Of a stretch of DNA of 64,000 nucleotides, positions 12,117 through 23,807 are shown in pieces (the first letter of the stretch is position 1; each line of letters starts with the position of its first letter). Below the pieces are notes generated by a model, which saw only the letters and a list, made by a program, of their open reading frames with translations, did not search any database and had not been told where the DNA came from. The position numbers and the translations under genes were made by a program. This DNA comes from Fennellomyces sp. T-0311. Taxonomy: Eukaryota > Mucoromycota > Mucoromycetes > Mucorales > Lichtheimiaceae. The stretch lies in NCBI GenBank assembly GCA_025266875.1, contig JALLLT010000019.1, forward strand, positions 620,001 through 684,000. The letters are read 5' to 3'.

Positions 12117-14486
12117 ATGGTTTTAGTTACAGAATCCCACTTTTCCAGAGCATTTGACCGGATAAAGCAAGACTCAGTGGAAGGCAATTGTATTCTATTT
12201 GTTGCTTCTGATGTCGATGCCATTTGTGCCTGCAAAATCCTTCAGGTACAAAAACGTATTCACTCGAAAAAGCGCGTTGTCACTCACACTTTGCTAGTCT
12301 ATACTCAAAGCCGATCTTATTCAGCATAAACTCGTGCCTGTGTCTGGTCAACATGATCTTGAAAAAGCCAATGAAGAACTTGTTGCAGACGATCCGGACG
12401 TATGTGACAACGAGAACACACACACACACACACACACGGCCTTTCATTGACTTTTATTTTTTTTTGTAACAGCTTCGTACGATAATCATGATTAACTGCG
12501 GTGCGCCATTGGGAGTCTTGGAACTGTTTGGATCGCGAGACGAAGTTCGAATCTATATCATTGACAGCCATCGTCCGTTCAACCTCGACAGCTGTCTGCC
12601 TGAAAACAAAAACGTGTTTATATTCGACGACCCGTCAAGAAAAGAGAAAGCAACGATCAACGAATATATGGATGCCTATGAAAGCGTCATGGTATGGATT
12701 TGGTTGCGGCGATCAATCGAAGTGTACTTATATATGCGCATAGATTGAGGAGGCGCAAGAAAGTGATGAAAGTGGAGGCTCCGATGACGATGATAATGAA
12801 CGGCCACGGCAGCGACGGCGCGTAGGAGACGGGGAAGGGGTGTGTTACTATGGATACGCAACGGGGAGCAAGTGGGCTAATATGGACCGGGAATATAGTT
12901 ATCACATGCTGAACGACGACGAAAACGGCAACGACGACGAAGACTCTTGGCTGAGTACTACGAGTCTGGTGTATACCATGCCAATTCCACAGCAGGCATC
13001 GCCTATGCCTTGGCAACACAACTGGCACGGACAAACAACCAGCTGCTATGGTAACGCTTCCACATCCGTCGCCATCAGAACCACTAATCATCCCCCACCC
13101 CAACTACAAAAAAAAGGCTCGCAATTATTGGTGTAACGTCCCAATACATATTCGAACGAATCGACACGGAAAAGTATATGAAATACGTCTCGGTACTCAA
13201 CGACGATGTGGCTCGATTCAACCTGACACATGGGGAAGGAGCAGCACGGACGGGCGACAGCAGTATACAAACGGAAGATGATTTTCGATTTATGCTATTC
13301 CGACATTGGAGTTTGCAGGACAGCATGTACCACTCTGGCTATGTTGCAAGTAAACTCGGTCTATGGAAAGATTTCGGGCGCAGGCGCCTACTCAACATGT
13401 TTGCCAAAATGGGGTGAGGATTGAAAGGCACGGAATGCATGGGTGTTTTTATGCTCAACTTTTATTTTTCTACATGGGAATAGCTTTTCCATCCAGGAAT
13501 GCGAACAAGTTTATACCCACATGAATATTCGTCTGAAAGAGATGCTCCGCGACAAGATTGAAACTGTCGCACCGCTGTATGGCTTGACCGATATATGTTT
13601 TCCCAGCTTCGCCCGGACGTTTGGATGGAAACTACGGTTTTCAGCAAGCGATGCCGTATATTCACTGGTCACATTGCTGGAAACGAGTCCGGAATCGGCC
13701 ATTCGACTTGGTGAAGATGTGCTATGGAACCAGGATGAGGATTGGGATGCGTTGGAAGAAGCTACTGGAGATCATGGTGATGGACTGGCAAGTCTTCGGA
13801 GGCGGTGGTGGATGCGAAACTTTTACACGGTCTATGACTCAATAGAAAGGTTAGTTTCCTCTCTTTGGTTTCCTGTATTGATCCGTCATTAATATTTGCG
13901 TAGTGCGGATGGATTGCATCGAGGCGTCAAGCTATGCATGAAAGTTCAGCGAGCGGTGGTGCGACAAAGTACAGCCGTTCTCGAGAAAAAGGCGGTTCGG
14001 GTGATCAAGAACTTTCGTGCCGTCGTTATGCGTGATGGGCCCGATCTACCACTCTTTCAGCATCCACTGACATTATCTAAACTGGCCTTGTTCCTTACCG
14101 ATGCATACAGAGTAAGTTTTTTTTATGCCACTTTTTTGTTTTTTCTACAAAGAGCAAATCGCTTATGGCTGTGTAGGAACACGCCAATCGAAACCTGCCC
14201 TTTGTGATTGCATCGTACGATGAAGAACATGAGTCGTTTCTCGTGGTGGCAACCACCGGTGCGCCTGCGTTTGGCGATGTCCGGAAAAAGTAAGCACTCT
14301 GGTTTATCTGATACAGAAAGATTGCTGATATAAAAAAACCATCATAGTCCATTCGGTATGGCGTTTCAAAAGGCGGCTGAGCGAACGCAGGCACGTATAT
14401 CGTTTGATAGTTTTGAAACATCCGTGTTGCAGATCCACAAGAACGACCTTGATCTTTTCATTGAAAATTTATTCGTCGCCTCATAA
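12117..14486 (+). CDS. CDC45: CDC45 replication initiation factor (CMG helicase subunit)
   Basis: Essential subunit of the Cdc45-MCM-GINS helicase that opens origins and travels with forks. Ten exons: 12117-12245, 12298-12399, 12473-12691, 12744-12839, 12899-13050, 13117-13413, 13484-13849, 13904-14111, 14177-14289 and 14348-14486, giving 606 aa (family about 570-650). The DHH-like core opens with LFVASDVDAICACKILQ. An acidic insert (EEAQESDESGGSDDDD) precedes the basic block HAERRRKRQRRRRLLAEYY and the conserved STAGIAYALATQLAR. The C-terminus PFGMAFQKAAERT...LFIENLFVAS is family-typical. The intron at 12840-12898 was set by frame and its CTAAT branch point. A CA repeat (12417-12437) lies in intron 2. 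An AATAAA at 14503-14508 is the likely poly(A) signal. The start is the first ATG, just before the conserved N-terminus. Confidence 0.95.
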
Positions 14487-15778
14487 TAACCTTGCATTTA
14501 CTAATAAAGTCATGACTGTGTTTCCCATCCGTGCTTCGTTGTTGGCGAGGCAGCGACTGGTGGTGTTTGTAAATATTCAGCTTTTGCTCTCCGTGTCGCA
14601 GAACAGGACGTATGGCTACGCTAGCTAACTATCCATCTGAAAATGTAGTATACCATAAGGTTGGAAGATGATTTCGGGTGGATCGCGTGATATGGGTTGC
14701 ATTGAACCCTTGTTCAAGTGTTTCTGGGAGGCTTGCTTCTACTCTAAAATAAAGGTACTTGCACTATTGCTGGGGAACAGGCATACGTATGATTGTTAGT
14801 GGCGCTATTATTTCTTAAATCATCCCTTACTGTTTACCTAATTTTTCTTCAATACGTACCAGTTGTGTCGCTAATTAATGTATGTATTCTTTATCATGGT
14901 CGTCACCTACTTATGCAATCCGGTTGCATCTCAACGATATGCGTACACAAGGCACATTCCTTCGTCAATTTCTTTTAGCATGTAAATTATAGGTTCTAAA
15001 GTGTCTTGGCGAAATTTACATCCCAAGACACATCGATTGAAAGGTTCGCCGGCCTTGTTAAAGTTTTCTTTATGGCTTATTCCTTTCCTTATCCCGCATG
15101 TATGTTTATATATATATATATATATCCTCGCTCTTTCTATGGTTTATTATAGCTGTAATATCCGCTCACGTAGCATACTATCTAAACTTAGTAGGGTTTA
15201 ACCAGTAGCACATGCCAGAGTAGATATTCCTACTAATCCAAAAATATGGCGTCCCAAGTATAATAGTATACGAGTAGTAATAAAGCTTTTTCAAGCTCCC
15301 GCTGCTTCACCCACGATGCATCTCCTTACGCCCACCATGTCGTGCGACCCAAACATCAAACAGCATACTTATAAGTTCATCACTTGCCACGTCTTCATTT
15401 TCTGCTTTCTTGTACCGTGAAAGCCAATTTTCGTTTTTTGAAAACTTGAACAAAGGTAACATTTTGTGGAATCATGCTCTGATGACCGTTTTTATAATGC
15501 GTTCATACGTAACATACATATAGAAAAAAATGTATATCGAATACGATAGAGATCAATGGCGAGTATGTAGCAGCACTGGGAAAGCCTATCAGCAAATTGG
15601 TATTGTGTACCAAACTTATGAGTCACGAGGTAATATAATAGTAGACATTATATCCTACATACGGATTCCTCTGGTCTTTAAAAAACTATTGACATGTTTC
15701 TTTCATTAGTAAACGCTGAATTCAGATGGGGTTGGTATGCTGAAAATGTCTAGATAGATGAGTTAACACCACTTACAG
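14487..15778. other. Spacer with simple repeats and probable 5' part of the HET gene
   Basis: AT-rich. Contains a (TA)n run at about 15108-15125. No coding signal was seen apart from a possible 5' exon of the HET gene at about 15693-15740: an ATG at 15693 opens a short frame that could be spliced to the acceptor at 15778, but the donor is weak. Confidence 0.4.
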
Positions 15779-17487
15779 CACCTAAATTCAAGCCCACATG
15801 GCTTGTTCGCGTAGCTGACATGCAAGTCGTACGTGGATCGACTGTACCCGGTCCATATTGGGCGCTGTCGTATTCTTGGAACCAATCTGGACGACTCATC
15901 TCCAAGGGAGGCGAGGAATACGATCGAATTGATAATGGTAAACACATCATTGTTGATTACGAAAGAACGATAATCCGCCAGGGTGGCCATTGGGGTGAGA
16001 AAAGGAAACCGGTGACCTTGTTTAATCGTTATACAGCATACATCACGTATGTAAAATTTGAAAAACTTGTGCAACAAATCTGCAAGGACTTTGGCATTCA
16101 ATACATCTGGTACGACCAACTCTGTATCAACCAAAGCGACCATGACGCCAAAATCCAGGAGATCAAGCAGATGCACAGTATTTATGGAAATGCGCTGTGT
16201 ACACTGGCTCTTGTACCTGAACTCAACGTCGACCAACCACATTGCCACAATGGACCCCCTGGTGATTTTCCCAACGTTCGCGTGTTGACTAAAAGTCAAT
16301 GGTGCCAGCGTATGTGGACGCTCGAAGAGGCGTACGTTTCCAAGGATATCCTTTTCGTTGGCCGTAACGTGCATGTCTGGGCAGATGCTACTTACATATG
16401 GAGAGCGTCCGTGACAATACCAGGAGTATTTTTGCCCAGGAGAAACCTGATTGAAGCAAAGAAATGGAAGGCGTGTACTGCATTGTGGTATGCAAAGAAA
16501 CGAACCAGCAGCAAGGCGCACGATCAAATATTTGCGTTTATCAACATATTCCCAGAGTTGAAGGAGTTTATCACATTCAGCTACAAGCAGCCATTGCGAG
16601 AATTGATGATCCAGTTCTATCGTCACTTGGCGCAGAGGGATACCTCCATACTTCTCTTTGGTGCCCCTGTTCCGCTTGATGACAGCGACGACCTGCCGGA
16701 CCGGACTAGCGTATCATATCGACAGGACATGATGGGAATGTCATATCCACCAAGCAGGCCTTCTTTACAAAACATTTGTAGACCATATCCACCAAGCGAG
16801 ACGCTCTTGGTAACTTTGAATCACCAAGAAATTATAGCAAAACCAAACAGTCGTCGTGAACGGTACCAATCGGAAGTTTACCGATTACCATCATGGACTG
16901 GGGGACGCGGTGTCCATATCACTCAGTACTATTTTGAAAAAGTATGGCCCTCAATGCCATGCCACTATACAGTCACTGAGGACCACATGTGTTTCACGTC
17001 CAGCTACGTTATCGCGCACATGCAACCGGACACTGGGCCAGTGCAACCTTTTTGCCGACAGTCGTATCCCCCGAAACCCTTAGAGCGATTTGCATGGGAG
17101 GTTACTGACAGAGTTCTTCTTGAAAACAAAACACTGTCATTTGTTTCCCTATCAAACGACAACTACAGACATTATGGCGAACATTTGGCCACGACTGGAG
17201 TTAAAGCAACCCACATTTTCCCCCTCAAGAAGGACACTTTCAACTTCGTCAACACAAGGACCGATCCATCACATTACGGCGGGCTTTTGTCGCTAACCGA
17301 AGAATGCTCTGAATGCTTTATTCTTTTGAACGTGATACGCGATGATCCGGAGCTATATGACTACCACATATTCCCGGTTGTTAGGATGAACATGGACCAT
17401 TACGAATCTATTGGAGTATGTTTTCTCGGATCAGCTCTCTTCCTTATACCCTATATAAAGGGATCACAAAGTTTTCTTATTAAATAG
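15779..17487 (+). CDS. HET-domain protein 1 (heterokaryon-incompatibility-like), intact
   Basis: HET domains act in fungal non-self recognition and programmed cell death in ascomycetes; the role here is unknown. From ATG 15820 the main exon encodes 555 aa with the three HET motifs: YWALSYSW (13-20), YIWYDQLCINQ followed by MHSIYGNA (95-124), and WCQRMWTLEEAY (161-172). The C-terminal half carries GGLLSLTEECSECFILL and the terminal SIGVC motif, also found in the paralogue at 38086 and in relics. The frame is open and conserved upstream of the ATG (KPTWLVRVADMQVV) back to a splice acceptor ending at 15778, so the true start is probably in an upstream exon not placed with confidence. No membrane segment. 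No toxin-like effector domain is visible at either end. Confidence 0.85.
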
Positions 17488-17876
17488 TGAGCTGCATCCA
17501 TTTAATGCGATAGTAATGCCTATAGCAAGTCGTCTCATTTATGTGCTTCATACGTCCCCCGATAACTTTTGAAGCATTGGGAGAGTATTGTTGCTGAACA
17601 AGATGTTCCTCCGGATACAGTTTTTTGTAACAAGGCTCGCCTGATTTCAGAATTATCTAAAGGGATTTTGGACAGTGGCGGCATACAGACCGTACGCTTG
17701 ATCATGCATTTACCATATACTGAGTCCCGTGCGTACCAATAACAAAAAAAGTATTTGCGAATGCGCACTACGTAAAATGCTAGATATCACATTATATTAA
17801 TGAGCATACAGTTAATCCACTATGCTATATTCTACAAAGTATTACTCGAATACAAAAGGGATTGGTACAGAATTTA
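17488..17876. other. Convergent 3' spacer
   Basis: 389 bp between the 3' ends of HET gene 1 (+) and the F-BAR gene (-). No coding signal or repeat recognised. Confidence 0.5.
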
Positions 17877-20800
17877 TTAATTAGGTTGTATAGCCTCCAT
17901 ATAGTTTCCTGGCACAAGCGCCCGTGCCGAACGCTTTGGGTCTAGTAACTCGGCCTGCCACCATCCGTCCGTTTGTTTATGAATTACCGCAAACACGTCG
18001 CCGACATTGAATGATAACTCTGCCGACATTTTGGCTTTGTAGCTCCACATGGCTCGAGCTAATCGACAGTTAGTAAAAAAAAAAAGTACAAATATTGTAG
18101 AGTTTGACGTTACCGAAATGCATAATAGGAGTACCATCCGGTAACCGGTCTGCCTTTTTCGATTGTGGCTGTTGTCCGCTGTTTTCATTTGATGCCGGTT
18201 CTTGCGGCTGTGGGGATGGCTGTCGCTGCTGATACGTCTGCTGTTCCTGTTGATATGCCTGTTGCTGTTCTTGGTATCCTTGTACCTGTTGTGTTTGTCC
18301 TTGATATCCTTGTTGCTGATGCTGTAGTTGGATTTGCTCTTGGTATGCTTGTTGCTGCTGCTGTTGTATTTGTTGCTGATGTATTTGCTTTTCCTTCTTT
18401 CCGAAGAAAGGCAACGAAATACGTCCTTTATGATGATCCTTTGGTGGAGTTTGTCGTGAGCTCGTATCCATTTGTTGCTGTTGTTGCATTTCTGCATCGG
18501 CATATGACCGATGTCTACGTGCATGATCCTGGAAGCGTTGATCCTGCATTCCAAGATCATTCCTACCAGAACTCAATATATAATCTTCGCCAGGCATGGG
18601 TGGGTCATTCTCTGGTTGTCGAGGTCCCGTCACACTGGTTTGTCGTTGCAATCCACCGGCTTGTTGATAACTTGATACGGTCGAAGGTTCGGATGTCGGT
18701 TGCCATGGTGCGGCGCGAATACCTGGATTATTGACAGTACTTGCTGAACCCATTTCGGGCGGTGAAGGCGTAAAGTTGGCTTGTTCCAATTGTGCGCGAA
18801 CAGTCGACAGAACCGAATGCGCAGCTCCGGCACTCGTATCAATTCGCAATGGCGGTGGTTGCATATTAGCTGGTATCGTGCTTTGACGATCGTATATTCT
18901 GGCATTTTGTGATCGAACAGGCAGTTGCTGTGGTCGTCGGATGGATGAAATCATCCATTTTTCTTCTTTTGGTTTACGTCGTGCCAACGGAGGGAATTCA
19001 TCTTCGCTTTCTTCTTCTGTATCATTGTTGATCGGTATAGGTGGTCGTTGTTCAGGTGGTGCGGAAGCTGGAGCTGCTGCGGGGTCTTTCTCGGGAGTAT
19101 TGCTTCTGGAATTGTTGGGAATGTATGTCGGATTAGGAATTGGTTTGAATCGAAGGTTATTACTGTTGCCATCTTCATTGCTCTTGACAGAAGGAGGTTT
19201 ATCCTTCCGCGTGGATTCTGGAGGTGGCGAAGTATAGTAGGATTGTTCAGGCGATGGGATATTTCGGGCGTTGGAAGGTGAGGACCGACCGGCTTGTCTG
19301 GTTTGTGCGGACATGGATTGACGGAGATGAACCGAAGGAGCAGCATTGGAAGCAGCATTCACGGCATTGGCGAGTGCACCGGGAGATAGCAAGACATGTT
19401 CTTGCTGTGGTTGGGCGGGTTCTCCACCAATGGCACTTAGTCGAGGCGATACGTGTCGTTGATTCTCACCTGGTGGAGGAGACCAAACCAAGGATTGCCG
19501 AAGACCGGCATTGCTTCCTTCAAACGAAGATCCCACCGTGCTCAACATATTCACGACGTCATCGAACGCGTTCGATACTGTATCGTGATGTTCGTCATTG
19601 TATTGGCTGTTACGCTTCTGTTCTGCAGCCATGGAGTTGTATTCGTTCGTCGATGTGCCGGGAATGCCACGTGGGATGGCATCCATTCCGTTGCGAGGAA
19701 CAGGGGATTTTTCGGACGGTGAAGGTGCTTTGTTGCGCTGACTGGTTTCTTCGGGTAGGTTGGGCAATGCGGTAGGTGGAGGTGGTAGACCCACAGTAGG
19801 TGGTGACGTTTGTTCTGATCCATGGGCAGGATGTGGGCTTGGTTGTGACAAGTCTTCATACGACATCAATCCTAATGGATCATCTCAGCACATATCCCAC
19901 GTGACATCCACCTGGACATAAAAACGTTACCTGGTGCAGCGTTGCCGGTGGTATACTTGCTGATGAAAGCATCAATGTCCTTTTCCACATCCGTATGTTC
20001 CAACGCCGTACGTATTCTTTCGCAACACTGATCATCCACGATGTACACGCTGGACATCATATTCGCGAACCTAACATCCCACTTGAGTCAAGAGGCCCAG
20101 CCGTCTGCCAATCTATATTTACCCCCACAGACTGCTCCGTATGAACTTGATGCGGGTCTCCTCCAAGCCTTGGAAAACATCACAGGTATCTCGCCAGTCG
20201 GACACCCACTTTTGGGTGACATCGTTGAACACGTCGACGGCGTGCTTGTATTGCTGATCTGCAAGGACAGGGTGAGCAACGACATTGGCCACAAATGAAT
20301 GCATGGTTGTACCTGCGGTTGCCAAGAGTTTCCGCTGCTCGTCGATATCTTGCTGGACCTATTTTTAAAACATGAGAAAGGGCGGACCTAGAACCTTCCG
20401 AATTTCTACCTGGCGTAATTCGTCTGGTGCGATCTCCGCACGTCGATCCTTCATATATCGCTCTATGCTCTGCAGTTTCGTGTGTTCAGCCAGATATTGA
20501 TCCTTGGCCTATTGGTGTGTTAGCATGCATCTTCATTGAGCCAGCAAAAAAAAAGGAACTTACGCGAAGGACATTGGCGTGTTGTTTGATACGCAGCTCC
20601 TTTGAGTTTTCGAGCTGCTGCTCTTGCTATATATTTAATAAGTTTTAGATCAATTTCGACGATGAGCTTTATTTTTTCGTGCATCGACTTGCCGCCTTTT
20701 GCTTCTCGCTGTGATCTTTCAAGAACCCATTCAGTGTATTCTGAAGGTCCTGACGAAGCTGCTGGGCCAAGTCTACGTGCGCGCGTGCTGTTGTCTCCAG

Positions 20801-21159
20801 TGCACTTGGAATGTGCGAGATGGATTCACCCAATGTACCTTCTTCCGCTTGACCCACCATCATCTGCGAAAGCTTCAATAACTTTTCTCCATACTCTTCT
20901 TCGATTTGTGCTCTATGGCAATGACGTTCAATGCAAAGAATAAAAAAAAGGGGATGTGCGGGCAAACTCCCGTGTGTACCTGATCTCGTAAATGTTGTTG
21001 ATCTCGTTGCATGTCTGACTTGAAGCTCCCAGTTTATCCAGTATGACTTGGACGCCCTTGTCATTGTCATCCTTTAAAAACACAAAAAAATGAGACTGAC
21101 GATGGACCTTGATGAATGAAAATTACCCAAAAGGATTCGGCGAATCGTGCTGTCGCCAT
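17877..21159 (-). CDS. F-BAR/SH3 cytokinesis protein (Cdc15/Imp2/Hof1-like PCH family)
   Basis: Membrane-bending scaffold that in yeasts organises the contractile ring and septum. Ten exons on the minus strand: 21159-21127, 21071-20980, 20912-20693, 20626-20564, 20508-20410, 20358-20313, 20258-20123, 20070-19931, 19871-18114 and 18058-17877, totalling 922 aa. Residues 1-276 form the F-BAR domain (MATARFAESFW; AQIEEEYGEKLLKLSQ; DVFQGLEETRIKFIRSSLW; ERIRTALEHTDVEKDIDAF). A roughly 585-aa disordered linker in one exon is Pro/Ser-rich and becomes Gln-rich near its C-terminus. The last 60 aa are an SH3 domain (ARAMWSYKAKMSAELSF, DGWWQAELL, ALVPGNYMEAI). The intron after exon 3 uses a GC donor (GCAAGT), forced by frame. 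Domain order and length match Cdc15-type proteins. It lies 1.1 kb from a GH16 wall gene and near an anillin-like gene. Confidence 0.92.
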
Positions 21160-22304
21160 TGCGGAATAGAAAGTTGGCAAGAAGAAGGGAAACGCCTTTT
21201 GATATTTATTTTTTTTTTGCAAGTTAATGAATTTAACGCACAGGCTTTCAATTTGGAAAGTTCTGTATAACACTTTGCGCAGCTGTGCTTTTGCTAAGTG
21301 ATGGGTTGTCTCAGGCCCGTGCCCATGAGAACAAATGGCTCGATTTGGTGCCAGGGCTGAGCACCTCTTGTCGCCGTACGATGTATCATTTTTTTTCACG
21401 TTGTCATCCCACTTTATTGCTCTTTTGCAAGCGTGGATGGCTCATCATCACGTCGGCAGCATCAGTGTGATGGTTTGATCCAGTGATGCGCAGGCAAGCC
21501 GGTGGCAAACAAGTATGCACCTAGCCTATGCAAGCAGATCTCCACAGAACTATTTTTTTTTAGGAGAAGTGGCTGTTATCAGCTGATTCGAGGGTCTCAA
21601 GATGTCTGGATCCTTGCACAAACGTTCCGCAGATGGAACAGTCATGCGGAGACACAAAGCATGCCATGGACATCTTGACCATTGACAGATCAATGCAAGG
21701 TCCAGCAATTACATAAGAGAGAATGTCGTTTGCCCCCCGTCCCCTTAAACTTTTGCCACTCAAAAACCCTATTGTCATTTATGCATACCACTTGAAAAGA
21801 CCCAGCAGGTCGGATAACGTACGCAATATATGCACACTCAGTGTAATGTGGATATAACCTAACGATCCATCCGTGGCATTTCAGGTTAGAATGGTCCACG
21901 TGCATACGCGCACAAGCGATTTGTTTGGTCGCACACGGATCGAGCAGGGAATTATAATAGGGTTTGCTTCAAAACAAACAATGGAAAGTGCGTCATTTTC
22001 GCGTTTACAGCTGCTAACATCATGTACGAGTGAGCCAATCCGTAAAAAAAATGAACTCGGTATGTCGTAAAAAAAAAAGCGGGGACAAAATGCACATTGT
22101 TGAATTGCAGGTTCCGCGCTTGCAAGAAATGTCTTCCTAAATAAGGGATACCTAGGCCAAAGCAAACAAATTCAAAGTTTATGTACTCGGCGAGACACAT
22201 AAACGATTATATAAAAGGGCCATACCTCCTTAGTGCCTTCACGCGTTTTTTCCGTGTATTCCCTTCTCTTTTTGTTTCCGCCAACTTTTTGTGATAAAGA
22301 CGAA
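21160..22304. promoter_or_regulatory. Divergent intergenic region of the F-BAR and GH16 genes
   Basis: Holds both promoters. A TATA box (TATATAAAA) at 22208-22216 is about 90 bp upstream of the GH16 start. No ORF in the 1.1 kb looks coding; short ORFs near 21560-22070 have no recognisable domain. Confidence 0.55.
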
Positions 22305-23458
22305 ATGAAGGTATTGGTGGCGCTTGGCGCAATCCTGCTATCAACGGCCATGGCACGGCCTTCCGCAAAAGCATCTGGTGGCATTCAGAAAACCGAATGC
22401 CACAACTATGATACGGATTTCACAAGATCGACTGAGGGATGGGTGGCAGATAATACTGTGCAGGATACGTACGACATTACGGACGGTGGAATTAAAATGA
22501 ACTTGATGCCGCCTAACCAGTATGTTCGAATGCATGATGCGTCAAGTGAGTTTAAACACGAAAAGTTTGAGCATAAAAAAAAACTAAAAAACAATGCGAG
22601 GGCACAGACTTGCCGTACAATAAGTTTGAAGGGCGAGGACCTACATTTAATGCATCCACGTATATGCACTATGGACGGCTTTCAGCTACGATCAAGTCGG
22701 CCAATGTAGGAGGTGCCATTACAGCTGTCATTCTGATTGCTGACGGTGGCGATGAAATTGATATCGAGTTGCTAGGAGGTTTGTGCAAGATTTAATTTCG
22801 TCTCACTTTGGCAATTTTTTTTCTGATAAGAAAATGACTTAGGCGATCCGAATCATGCTCAGTAACGTGTTGGCGAGCCGCTGCTGAAGAAGCTATTCGT
22901 TCTTAACATTTTTTTCTGTAGGAGCAATTACTTCTGGGGAAACCATCCCTTGTACACGGTCAACGGTGGGTACCATGAAGTACCGGGTGGATCGGTGTTT
23001 GATGAATACCACACGTACACAATCGATTGGTATGCTTTTCTGGAAATAATTTTTAAGGGGGGATATATGCCAATAAGTTTCCACAGGAGTCCCGATCGCA
23101 TACAATGGTTTATTGACGGCACGCTTGTCCGCACGCGCGAAAAGAAAGACACCTGCGAAGGATCCGTGTGCAAATTCCCATCTGAACCAGCGTAAGTTTT
23201 GAGGGGGTTGGGTGGTGGAGCTCGCGTTCTAAAGATGAATATTCAGTCGCGTACAAATTGGCCTGTGGGATGGCAGCATTGAATCCGGCACTGCGCAATG
23301 GTCTCGGGGACCTATTGATGTAAGGTTTCAATTTGTATATACAGCAGCCATATATTTAGCCCGTGTTTGTTTAGTGGCAGCAACATGACATGATTTCGGC
23401 GTACATTAAGAGAGTGGAGACGGAATGCAATCCTGAGTATAACAACGTTATCGCTTGA
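22305..23458 (+). CDS. GH16 cell-wall transglycosylase, Crh/Utr2-like
   Basis: Crh-type enzymes link chitin to beta-glucan in the wall. Exons 22305-22545, 22608-22778, 22843-22861 (19 nt), 22922-23029, 23087-23191, 23247-23319 and 23375-23458 give 266 aa ending at TGA 23456-23458. Residues 1-17 are a signal peptide (MKVLVALGAILLSTAMA). The catalytic motif DEIDIE is intact, with glutamates near 130 and 134. Following conserved blocks are SNYFWGNHPLYTVNGGYHEV, YHTYTIDWSPDRIQWFIDG and ARVQIGLWDGS. Behind the stop, the same frame is open to TAG 23696-23698 and encodes a Pro/Ser-rich stretch plus a hydrophobic C-terminus (ANILSLAGLVLFCFSLILSS) that looks like a GPI-anchor signal. That tail may belong to the protein through a weak 51- or 54-nt intron, through stop readthrough, or not at all. 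Confidence 0.9.
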
Positions 23459-23698
23459 CTTGCGGCGCCAGAGGCCTTGGAGCCATTAGCAACGAAGGAG
23501 GAGTATAAGCCGACGACTAAGGGAGCGCTAAGGCCCTGGCAAAGACCGGTCAATCCACCTGCACCTATCCAGATCCAATCAACTAGTCCTGAAGTACCAT
23601 TTTCCCTCTCGATCTCTGAAGCCCCCATCTCTGCCAATATCTTGTCACTAGCCGGACTAGTGCTTTTCTGTTTCTCTCTTATATTATCATCTATCTAG
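23459..23698 (+). other. In-frame GPI-anchor-like tail behind the GH16 stop codon
   Basis: The frame of the GH16 gene stays open for 79 codons after TGA 23456-23458. It encodes a Pro/Lys-rich linker then a hydrophobic run ending in SSI, the form expected of a GPI attachment signal in Crh enzymes. A phase-0 intron from 23447 (GTTATC, weak donor) to 23497 or 23500 would remove the stop and join the tail. Which mechanism applies cannot be decided from sequence. Confidence 0.55.
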
Positions 23699-23807
23699 CA
23701 TACACACATATAAAACCCTAATAACTACATACCGTTGAATCGGAAATTTTACTACTTTTGTATATGGTGTCTTTGAGCGAGCCCTGGTTCTTTTTTTCTT
23801 TACCATC

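Noticed and set aside
15763..16626. 287-codon ORF antisense to HET gene 1
   Set aside because: Antisense shadow of a conserved coding exon; no domain of its own.
23471..23486. 26-36-nt introns to bypass the GH16 stop
   Set aside because: Shorter than any other intron in the window; the 51/54-nt options are the only plausible ones.
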